Assembly: GCA_030386875.1 (NCBI GenBank)
Contig: CM059575.1
Coordinates: 16,144,293 to 16,208,292, forward strand
Origin: Morinoia aosen
Taxonomy: Eukaryota > Arthropoda > Malacostraca > Amphipoda > Talitridae
Length of the DNA stretch: 64,000 bases
Direction of reading: 5' to 3'
The notes under the pieces are model-generated. The model worked only from the letters and a program-made list of their open reading frames with translations. It was not told the origin of the DNA and searched no databases. The translations under genes were made by a program, and so were the position numbers. Below are positions 31,901 through 41,299 of this stretch, piece after piece. Every line of letters begins with the position of its first letter. The stretch's first letter is position 1.

Positions 31901-34317
31901 ACAAGTTGAAACGAAATAAATGTACACAAGGAGTTCCGAGACTCGAACTCAGGACTTAGAAATTACCGCGCCGGCACGCTACCAACTGAGCTATCGATCA
32001 CCCTAAAAAGGTGACCGAAACCCAACGATAGCAATGCTTGGCCCAGTGCAGGTACGTGCTGTCCCGACATATATTTTACTCCCTATTTTTTATCGAGAGT
32101 TCACAGTCTAGTAAACTCCCAGAAACAGATAATGATTCTGGTACGAGAAGCTGCTGCTTCCACAAGTTGAAACGAAATAAATGTACACAAGGAGTTCCGA
32201 GACTCGAACTCAGGACTTAGAAATTACCGCGCCGGCACGCTACCAACTGAGCTATCGATCACCCTAAAAAGGTGACCGAAACCCAACGATAGCAATGCTT
32301 GGCCCAGTCCAGGTACGTGCTGTCCCGACATATATTTTACTCCCTATTTTTTTTTATCGAGAGTTCACAGTCTAGTAAACTCCCAGAAACAGATAATGAT
32401 TCTGGTACGAGAAGCTGCTGCTTCCACAAGTTGAAACGAAATAAATGTACACAAGGAGTTCCGAGACTCGAACTCAGGACTTAGAAATTACCGCGCCGGC
32501 ACGCTACCAACTGAGCTATCGATCACCCTAAAAAGGTGACCGAAACCCAACGATAGCAATGCTTGGCCCAGTGCAGGTACGTGCTGTCCCGACATATATT
32601 TTACTCCCTATTTTTTATCGAGAGTTCACAGTCTAGTAAACTCCCAGAAACAGATAATGATTCTGGTACGAGAAGCTGCTGCTTCCACAAGTTGAAACGA
32701 AATAAATGTACACAAGGAGTTCCGAGACTCGAACTCAGGACTTAGAAATTACCGCGCCGGCACGCTACCAACTGAGCTATCGATCACCCTAAAAAGGTGA
32801 CCGAAACCCAACGATAGCAATGCTTGGCCCAGTGCAGGTACGTGCTGTCCCGACATATATTTTACTCCCTATTTTTTATCGAGAGTTCACAGTCTAGTAA
32901 ACTCCCAGAAACAGATAATGATTCTGGTACGAGAAGCTGCTGCTTCCACAAGTTGAAACGAAATAAATGTACACAAGGAGTTCCGAGACTCGAACTCAGG
33001 ACTTAGAAATTACCGCGCCGGCACGCTACCAACTGAGCTATCGATCACCCTAAAAAGGTGACCGAAACCCAACGATAGCAATGCTTGGCCCAGTGCAGGT
33101 ACGTGCTGTCCCGACATATATTTTACTCCCTATTTTTTATCGAGAGTTCACAGTCTAGTAAACTCCCAGAAACAGATAATGATTCTGGTACGAGAAGCTG
33201 CTGCTTCCACAAGTTGAAACGAAATAAATGTACACAAGGAGTTCCGAGACTCGAACTCAGGACTTAGAAATTACCGCGCCGGCACGCTACCAACTGAGCT
33301 ATCGATCACCCTAAAAAGGTGACCGAAACCCAACGATAGCAATGCTTGGCCCAGTGCAGGTACGTGCTGTCCCGACATATATTTTACTCCCTATTTTTTA
33401 TCGAGAGTTCACAGTCTAGTAAACTCCCAGAAACAGATAATGATTCTGGTACGAGAAGCTGCTGCTTCCACAAGTTGAAACGAAATAAATGTACACAAGG
33501 AGTTCCGAGACTCGAACTCAGGACTTAGAAATTACCGCGCCGGCACGCTACCAACTGAGCTATCGATCACCCTAAAAAGGTGACCGAAACCCAACGATAG
33601 CAATGCTTGGCCCAGTGCAGGTACGTGCTGTCCCGACATATATTTTACTCCCTATTTTTATCGAGAGTTCACAGTCTAGTAAACTCCCAGAAACAGAAAA
33701 TGATTCTGGTACGAGAAGCTGCTGCTTCCACAAGTTGAAACGAAATAAATGTACACAAGGAGTTCCGAGACTCGAACTCAGGACTTAGAAATTACCGCGC
33801 CGGCACGCTACCAACTGAGCTATCGATCACCCTAAAAAGGTGACCGAAACCCAACGATAGCAATGCTTGGCCCAGTGCAGGTACGTGCTGTCCCGACATA
33901 TATTTTACTCCCTATTTTTTATCGAGAGTTCACAGTCTAGTAAACTCCCAGAAACAGATAATGATTCTGGTACGAGAAGCTGCTGCTTCCACAAGTTGAA
34001 ACGAAATAAATGTACACAAGGAGTTCCGAGACTCGAACTCAGGACTTAGAAATTACCGCGCCGGCACGCTACCAACTGAGCTATCGATCACCCTAAAAAG
34101 GTGACCGAAACCCAACGATAGCAATGCTTGGCCCAGTGCAGGTACGTGCTGTCCCGACATATATTTTACTCCCTATTTTTTATCGAGAGTTCACAGTCTA
34201 GTAAACTCCCAGAAACAGATAATGATTCTGGTACGAGAAGCTGCTGCTTCCACAAGTTGAAACGAAATAAATGTACACAAGGAGTTCCGAGACTCGAACT
34301 CAGGACTTAGAAATTAC
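28939..34317 (-). repeat. tRNA-like tandem array, left arm (units read on minus strand)
   Basis: There are twenty-one head-to-tail units of 261 bp, the outermost cut at its left edge and the innermost cut at the junction. The tRNA-like part of each unit is on the minus strand, first at 29057-29130 and then every 261 bp (for example 29318, 29579, ... 34020), with a partial copy at 34281-34341. Units are nearly identical: only scattered single changes and length variants of one T-run (T6 normal, T9 near 31042 and 32347, T5 near 31566 and 33656). The recurring 60-codon frames are repeat sequence read from TTG, not genes. Confidence 0.93.
29057..29130 (-). ncRNA. tRNA-like Pol III unit head (representative, left arm)
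   Basis: On the minus strand the sequence has an A box TAGCTCAGTTGG and a B box GAGTTCGAGTC, about 31 nt apart. A T-arm can be drawn (CTGAG, loop, CTCGG), but the D-arm and anticodon arm are poor and the acceptor ends do not pair well, so it is not a working tRNA. The 5' half (CGATAGCTCAGTTGGTAG) is closest by memory to tRNA-Tyr, and the source is inferred from that. Twenty full copies lie in the left arm and eighteen in the right. Confidence 0.75.
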
Positions 34318-34349
34318 CGCGCCGGCACGCTACCAACTGAGGTAATTTC
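34310..34349. repeat. Turn-round junction of the array
   Basis: GAAATTAC (34310-34317) and GTAATTTC (34342-34349) are the innermost arm bases; the spacer 34318-34341 is 24 bp. The spacer is the middle of a minus-strand tRNA-like copy whose 5' end is missing. The right arm begins within the 3' half of another copy. So the inversion broke within the tRNA-like part. Confidence 0.9.
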
Positions 34350-34552
34350 TAAGTCCTGAGTTCGAGTCTCGGAACTCCTTGTGTACATTTATTTCGTTTC
34401 AACTTGTGGAAGCAGCAGCTTCTCGTACCAGAATCATTATCTGTTTCTGGGAGTTTACTAGACTGTGAACTCTCGATAAAAAATAGGGAGTAAAATATAT
34501 GTCGGGACAGCACGTACCTGCACTGGGCCAAGCATTGCTATCGTTGGGTTTC

Positions 34553-34573
34553 GGTCACCTTTTTAGGGTGATC
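34553..34573 (+). terminator. T5 Pol III terminator within a unit-boundary hairpin (representative)
   Basis: GGTCACC, then TTTTTA, then GGGTGATC can fold into a seven-pair stem with one G-T pair. T5 is a sufficient Pol III stop, and it lies directly before the next tRNA-like head. The same arrangement occurs at every unit boundary in both arms. Confidence 0.7.
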
Positions 34574-34639
34574 GATAGCTCAGTTGGTAGCGTGCCGGCG
34601 CGGTAATTTCTAAGTCCTGAGTTCGAGTCTCGGAACTCC
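34566..34639 (+). ncRNA. tRNA-like Pol III unit head (representative, right arm)
   Basis: The A box is TAGCTCAGTTGG at 34576-34587 and the B box GAGTTCGAGTCTC at 34619-34631. A Pol III transcript starting here would run through the unit body and stop at the next T5, giving an RNA of about 255 nt. No such transcript is shown by the sequence; it is predicted from the boxes. Confidence 0.75.
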
Positions 34640-37600
34640 TTGTGTACATTTATTTCGTTTCAACTTGTGGAAGCAGCAGCTTCTCGTACCAGAATCATTA
34701 TCTGTTTCTGGGAGTTTACTAGACTGTGAACTCTCGATAAAAAATAGGGAGTAAAATATATGTCGGGACAGCACGTACCTGCACTGGGCCAAGCATTGCT
34801 ATCGTTGGGTTTCGGTCACCTTTTTAGGGTGATCGATAGCTCAGTTGGTAGCGTGCCGGCGCGGTAATTTCTAAGTCCTGAGTTCGAGTCTCGGAACTCC
34901 TTGTGTACATTTATTTCGTTTCAACTTGTGGAAGCAGCAGCTTCTCGTACCAGAATCATTATCTGTTTCTGGGAGTTTACTAGACTGTGAACTCTCGATA
35001 AAAAATAGGGAGTAAAATATATGTCGGGACAGCACGTACCTGCACTGGGCCAAGCATTGCTATCGTTGGGTTTCGGTCACCTTTTTAGGGTGATCGATAG
35101 CTCAGTTGGTAGCGTGCCGGCGCGGTAATTTCTAAGTCCTGAGTTCGAGTCTCGGAACTCCTTGTGTACATTTATTTCGTTTCAACTTGTGGAAGCAGCA
35201 GCTTCTCGTACCAGAATCATTATCTGTTTCTGGGAGTTTACTAGACTGTGAACTCTCGATAAAAAATAGGGAGTAAAATATATGTCGGGACAGCACGTAC
35301 CTGCACTGGGCCAAGCATTGCTATCGTTGGGTTTCGGTCACCTTTTTAGGGTGATCGATAGCTCAGTTGGTAGCGTGCCGGCGCGGTAATTTCTAAGTCC
35401 TGAGTTCGAGTCTCGGAACTCCTTGTGTACATTTATTTCGTTTCAACTTGTGGAAGCAGCAGCTTCTCGTACCAGAATCATTATCTGTTTCTGGGAGTTT
35501 ACTAGACTGTGAACTCTCGATAAAAAATAGGGAGTAAAATATATGTCGGGACAGCACGTACCTGCACTGGGCCAAGCATTGCTATCGTTGGGTTTCGGTC
35601 ACCTTTTTAGGGTGATCGATAGCTCAGTTGGTAGCGTGCCGGCGCGGTAATTTCTAAGTCCTGAGTTCGAGTCTCGGAACTCCTTGTGTACATTTATTTC
35701 GTTTCAACTTGTGGAAGCAGCAGCTTCTCGTACCAGAATCATTATCTGTTTCTGGGAGTTTACTAGACTGTGAACTCTCGATAAAAAATAGGGAGTAAAA
35801 TATATGTCGGGACAGCACGTACCTGCACTGGGCCAAGCATTGCTATCGTTGGGTTTCGGTCACCTTTTTAGGGTGATCGATAGCTCAGTTGGTAGCGTGC
35901 CGGCGCGGTAATTTCTAAGTCCTGAGTTCGAGTCTCGGAACTCCTTGTGTACATTTATTTCGTTTCAACTTGTGGAAGCAGCAGCTTCTCGTACCAGAAT
36001 CATTATCTGTTTCTGGGAGTTTACTAGACTGTGAACTCTCGATAAAAAATAGGGAGTAAAATATATGTCGGGACAGCACGTACCTGCACTGGGCCAAGCA
36101 TTGCTATCGTTGGGTTTCGGTCACCTTTTTAGGGTGATCGATAGCTCAGTTGGTAGCGTGCCGGCGCGGTAATTTCTAAGTCCTGAGTTCGAGTCTCGGA
36201 ACTCCTTGTGTACATTTATTTCGTTTCAACTTGTGGAAGCAGCAGCTTCTCGTACCAGAATCATTATCTGTTTCTGGGAGTTTACTAGACTGTGAACTCT
36301 CGATAAAAAATAGGGAGTAAAATATATGTCGGGACAGCACGTACCTGCACTGGGCCAAGCATTGCTATCGTTGGGTTTCGGTCACCTTTTTAGGGTGATC
36401 GATAGCTCAGTTGGTAGCGTGCCGGCGCGGTAATTTCTAAGTCCTGAGTTCGAGTCTCGGAACTCCTTGTGTACATTTATTTCGTTTCAACTTGTGGAAG
36501 CAGCAGCTTCTCGTACCAGAATCATTATCTGTTTCTGGGAGTTTACTAGACTGTGAACTCTCGATAAAAAATAGGGAGTAAAATATATGTCGGGACAGCA
36601 CGTACCTGCACTGGGCCAAGCATTGCTATCGTTGGGTTTCGGTCACCTTTTTAGGGTGATCGATAGCTCAGTTGGTAGCGTGCCGGCGCGGTTATTTCTA
36701 AGTCCTGAGTTCGAGTCTCGGAACTCCTTGTGTACATTTATTTCGTTTCAACTTGTGGAAGCAGCAGCTTCTCGTACCAGAATCATTATCTGTTTCTGGG
36801 AGTTTACTAGACTGTGAACTCTCGATAAAAAATAGGGAGTAAAATATATGTCGGGACAGCACGTACCTGCACTGGGCCAAGCATTGCTATCGTTGGGTTT
36901 CGGTCACCTTTTTAGGGTGATCGATAGCTCAGTTGGTAGCGTGCCGGCGCGGTAATTTCTAAGTCCTGAGTTCGAGTCTCGGAACTCCTTGTGTACATTT
37001 ATTTCGTTTCAACTTGTGGAAGCAGCAGCTTCTCGTACCAGAATCATTATCTGTTTCTGGGAGTTTACTAGACTGTGAACTCTCGATAAAAAATAGGGAG
37101 TAAAATATATGTCGGGACAGCACGTACCTGCACTGGGCCAAGCATTGCTATCGTTGGGTTTCGGTCACCTTTTTAGGGTGATCGATAGCTCAGTTGGTAG
37201 CGTGCCGGCGCGGTAATTTCTAAGTCCTGAGTTCGAGTCTCGGAACTCCTTGTGTACATTTATTTCGTTTCAACTTGTGGAAGCAGCAGCTTCTCGTACC
37301 AGAATCATTATCTGTTTCTGGGAGTTTACTAGACTGTGAACTCTCGATAAAAAATAGGGAGTAAAATATATGTCGGGACAGCACGTACCTGCACTGGGCC
37401 AAGCATTGCTATCGTTGGGTTTCGGTCACCTTTTTAGGGTGATCGATAGCTCAGTTGGTAGCGTGCCGGCGCGGTAATTTCTAAGTCCTGAGTTCGAGTC
37501 TCGGAACTCCTTGTGTACATTTATTTCGTTTCAACTTGTGGAAGCAGCAGCTTCTCGTACCAGAATCATTATCTGTTTCTGGGAGTTTACTAGACTGTGA

Positions 37601-39081
37601 ACTCTCGATAAAAAATAGGGAGTAAAATATATGTCGGGACAGCACGTACCTGCACTGGGCCAAGCATTGCTATCGTTGGGTTTCGGTCACCTTTTTAGGG
37701 TGATCGATAGCTCAGTTGGTAGCGTGCCGGCGCGGTAATTTCTACGTCCTGAGTTCGAGTCTCGGAACTCCTTGTGTACATTTATTTCGTTTCAACTTGT
37801 GGAAGCAGCAGCTTCTCGTACCAGAATCATTATCTGTTTCTGGGAGTTTACTAGACTGTGAACTCTCGATAAAAAATAGGGAGTAAAATATATGTCGGGA
37901 CAGCACGTACCTGCACTGGGCCAAGCATTGCTATCGTTGGGTTTCGGTCACCTTTTTAGGGTGATCGATAGCTCAGTTGGTAGCGTGCCGGCGCGGTAAT
38001 TTCTAAGTCCTGAGTTCGAGTCTCGGAACTCCTTGTGTACATTTATTTCGTTTCAACTTGTGGAAGCAGCAGCTTCTCGTACCAGAATCATTATCTGTTT
38101 CTGGGAGTTTACTAGACTGTGAACTCTCGATAAAAAATAGGGAGTAAAATATATGTCGGGACAGCACGTACCTGCACTGGGCCAAGCATTGCTATCGTTG
38201 GGTTTCGGTCACCTTTTTAGGGTGATCGATAGCTCAGTTGGTAGCGTGCCGGCGCGGTAATTTCTAAGTCCTGAGTTCGAGTCTCGGAACTCCTTGTGTA
38301 CATTTATTTCGTTTCAACTTGTGGAAGCAGCAGCTTCTCGTACCAGAATCATTATCTGTTTCTGGGAGTTTACTAGACTGTGAACTCTCGATAAAAAATA
38401 GGGAGTAAAATATATGTCGGGACAGCACGTACCTGCACTGGGCCAAGCATTGCTATCGTTGGGTTTCGGTCACCTTTTTAGGGTGATCGATAGCTCAGTT
38501 GGTAGCGTGCCGGCGCGGTAATTTCTAAGTCCTGAGTTCGAGTCTCGGAACTCCTTGTGTACATTTATTTCGTTTCAACTTGTGGAAGCAGCAGCTTCTC
38601 GTACCAGAATCATTATCTGTTTCTGGGAGTTTACTAGACTGTGAACTCTCGATAAAAAATAGGGAGTAAAATATATGTAGGGACAGCACGTACCTGCACT
38701 GGGCCAAGCATTGCTATCGTTGGGTTTCGGTCACCTTTTTAGGGTGATCGATAGCTCAGTTGGTAGCGTGCCGGCGCGGTAATTTCTAAGTCCTGAGTTC
38801 GAGTCTCGGAACTCCTTGTGTAAATTATTTCGTTTCAACTTGTGGAAGCAGCAGCTTCTCGTACCAGAATCATTATCTGTTTCTGGGAGTTTACTAGACT
38901 GTGAACTCTCGATAAAAAATAGGGAGTAAAATATATGTCGGGACAGCACGTACCTGCACTGGGCCAAGCATTGCTATCGTTGGGTTTCGGTCACCTTTTT
39001 AGGGTGATCGATAGCTCAGTTGGTAGCGTGCCGGCGCGGTAATTTCTAAGTCCTGAGTTCGAGTCTCGGAACTCCTTGTGT

Positions 39082-39095
39082 ATATGTGTGCATAT
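39082..39095 (+). repeat. 14-bp direct repeat at right edge of array
   Basis: This is an exact copy of 28925-28938 (ATATGTGTGCATAT). See that entry for the two readings. Confidence 0.5.
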
Positions 39096-39493
39096 GGATA
39101 TATATTTATATATATTTTTTTTTTTCATGCTTCCTTAAAACGACACTTGTGAACATTGACCGAAACAAGCGATTTCATATATTATTTCCTGGCGTCAAGA
39201 ATTGTGAAGTTTTATGTCATGTACATGTAAACTGTCAAAAGTGTTTTCACCCCACAATGAAAATGCATCGTCCATGAAATTGTGTTATCTCTTATAATTA
39301 TCATTACATGTATTATCAAATGTAGATTAAGCTAGATTAGGAGTTCATTGCCCTCAATCATTTCTTTTCGACTAGTGACACGAGTTTTTCAATACTCGTG
39401 TGTGTGTATCATCTAAGTATATTAATTTTAAGATATTCAAAAACCAATGATTGTAATATTGTACAATCTCTATTGGAAATAAACTGTTTCTTT
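39082..39493 (+). other. LINE B 3' UTR, second part, and 3' end
   Basis: The sequence is non-coding, resumes the LINE B 3' UTR after the array and ends GGAAATAAACTGTTTCTTT before the TCTTA duplication. AATAAA at 39478-39483 is a plausible poly(A) signal. A similar terminus ends LINE A. Confidence 0.7.
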
Positions 39494-39498
39494 TCTTA

Positions 39499-39806
39499 GA
39501 GTCCTAATTCTCTGGCTTGTTAAATTGCCCGCAATCTGAAAGTAACCTCCACAAAGAAAACACTCACTTACACCTGGCCAACGTCCTCGCTCACCGGACC
39601 TCGCCTGCACGGAGGTTCCCATCTATGAGAAGATCGTCCGAAATCAAGCACGCCATCGGTCATCACGGCTTCCTTCAATAAACAAGATACAGCTGAGTTA
39701 TCCCATGACTTGTCTTATTATCCCTCTCTTACGATTTCGAAAAACACTGCTTGAGAAAAACGTTTAAGATTGGAAGTTAATAGCAACCATATCCCCAACC
39801 TTAACA
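39499..39806 (+). repeat. Element 1, 5' LTR piece 4 of 4
   Basis: AGTCCTAATTCTCTGG to CCTTAACA matches 57294-57601 almost base for base. CA at 39805-39806 is the LTR end. AATAAA at 39678-39683 could be the LTR poly(A) signal. Confidence 0.93.
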
Positions 39807-39866
39807 CTGGTGACCCCAGAGTGACCAGTGTTAAGGTTGGGGATATGGTTGCTATTAACTTCCAAT
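39769..39866. repeat. Perfect hairpin at the 5' LTR / primer-binding site junction of element 1
   Basis: The arms 39769-39811 and 39824-39866 are perfect inverted copies of 43 bp with a 12-bp spacer. The left arm is the last 38 bp of the LTR plus five bases. After the right arm, TAACACTGGTGAC appears again (39867 onward), leading into the sequence read as the primer-binding site (CTGGTGACAACCCAGAG). Confidence 0.9.
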
Positions 39867-40339
39867 TAACACTGGTGACAACCCAGAGTGACCCAATTTT
39901 CAAGCTTAAAACAAAACTATTCAACTCGATAAGTGTTTGAGAAAAACGTGAGAGGATAATGTTGGCATCTAATTGTAATGATAAGTTTCCCATTCGTAGT
40001 ATTCCTTGAGAATTTTCCATGGATGTACTGTGCTAACGTTCTCTGAGCAGCTCTAAAAATTTTTTTTCTTTCATGCTGTTTCCTGTCTTTTGTTTCATGT
40101 GCCACAGTAGGTAGGAAAATTTTTTTCCCCTTATTTCCGTGCTTTACGCTTATTTCTGACTACCGTAAAAATTTTCGTTTCAATTTTTTCTTTCTTTCCG
40201 TTTCAATTTGTTTGAATGATTGAATAGGTAATTAGAATCGCAAACCTTTGACACTTTAATACCAAAGTTATTAGGCGTTGATTACGTAAATTCCGTGCCG
40301 TTATAGCTTAATTTTGCATTCAAAAGAAAAATCGCCAGT

Positions 40340-41299
40340 ATGTCCGACACAGAGAATGGTCCAGAGCCAGCGCGCAATAAGCCTATAACTCTTCCTCCTT
40401 TCATACCAGCAGAAAGCCAAACTTGGTTCAACCAAGTGGAGGCCATATTCCGATATAATAAAATCACGAACTCATCAGACATGTTCCATGCATTAATAGC
40501 TGCTGTGCCCACGCAAATGCTAAGTGATTCAAATGAATTAATTGTGAATCCGCCAGCTATAAACCCTTACGGGATCTTAAGAAGTAAAATCCTCGAAAAA
40601 TTGCAGTTGTCCGACGCGGACAAGTTTAGGTCTCTTGTGGATGCCTCGGCAATTCCACCTGTCTCTGTCATTTTCTCTCCTACTTCGTTAGTTAAGGAAC
40701 TTAGAAAACTAGCAGCCGGTGTTGGCGTAGCTGAGGGATTTCTCAGAGAAGTGTACCTGAGCAAAGTACCACCTAATGTGAGACCTTTCTTATCAATGAT
40801 AGGTCCGAACGAAAGTCTAGAGACCTTAGCCCAGGCCACGGAGACAGTGATGCGCAATTTAAACATGTCAGAAGCACTGCAGGTAGCTTCCTTGAACGCA
40901 TCAGCAGCGAATTTTAGCCCGTCAAATACTGCTAATAATCAATCCTCAGCGGCAATGGATACAATGCAACGAGAAATCGCCGAACTTAAACAAGCTGTCC
41001 AGAATTGCCAGTTAGGTCAGAGTGTAGCTCATATCCAGCCAGGCCCAAGGAATGTCTTACGTTACCATGCCTACGACTATCCCTATGACTATTCTCCTCC
41101 TCCTCCTCAACGTTTCGATAGAGGTAAATCTCATGATAGGTCAAATCAAAACCGCCACTCTAGATCGCGCTCTCGCGATGCTAATAGTAATTTATGTTGG
41201 TACCATCACAAGTTTGGTGACCAAGCACGAAAGTGCGGGTCCCGATTCTGTCCTCGCTATACCGAAATGACTTCGGGAAACGCCAACAGCGACGCATAG
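40340..41299 (+). other. Element 1 gag region
   Basis: This region encodes the capsid-type structural protein of a Ty3/Gypsy element. It spans about 319 codons from MSDTENGPEPARNKP. The middle part (FRSLVDASAIPP ... VPPNVRPFLSMIG) is typical of arthropod Gypsy gag. Near the end is the Cys-His block CWYHHKFGDQARKC. It overlaps the start of pol, which lies in the -1 frame, as many elements of this family arrange it. Confidence 0.85.

Larger units (their letters stand above)
34342..39081 (+). repeat. tRNA-like tandem array, right arm (units read on plus strand)
   Basis: This is the same 261-bp unit in the opposite orientation. Full tRNA-like heads start at 34566 and every 261 bp to 38742, then at 39002 after one unit of 260 bp: eighteen in all. 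Unit order is tRNA-like head (74 bp), a 180-bp unrelated body, then TTTTT (for example 34560-34564). The array stops just after the last head at CCTTGTGTA. Variants private to this arm are near 36692, 37745, 38679 and 38823. They are not mirrored in the left arm. Confidence 0.93.
25861..39493 (+). mobile_element. LINE B: 5'-truncated CR1-group LINE, relative of LINE A
   Basis: It is flanked by TCTTA duplications in the 5' LTR of element 1. It starts abruptly inside ORF2, between endonuclease and reverse transcriptase, as expected of incomplete target-primed reverse transcription. The 3' UTR begins at 27651, is interrupted at 28939-39081 by the tRNA-like array, and ends at about 39493 with GGAAATAAACTGTTTCTT, close to the end of LINE A. 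Without the array the copy is about 3.5 kb. Confidence 0.87.

Noticed and set aside
34566-34639. Functional tRNA gene cluster
   Set aside because: A and B boxes and the T-arm are good, but the anticodon arm, D-arm and acceptor pairing are not. No anticodon can be assigned.
29165-38967. Family of about 40 genes for a 60-residue protein (MAQCRYVL... frames)
   Set aside because: The frames begin at TTG, end in the tRNA-like part, occur once per 261-bp repeat unit, and show no domain. They are a by-product of the repeat.
28939-39081. CRISPR array
   Set aside because: The repeats are 261 bp, contiguous, without spacers, and contain tRNA-like Pol III boxes in a eukaryotic LINE context.
28939-39081. 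Pure assembly artefact (fold-back read)
   Set aside because: The arms differ in unit number and in private variants that are not mirrored about the centre. Not fully excluded, so a read check is proposed.
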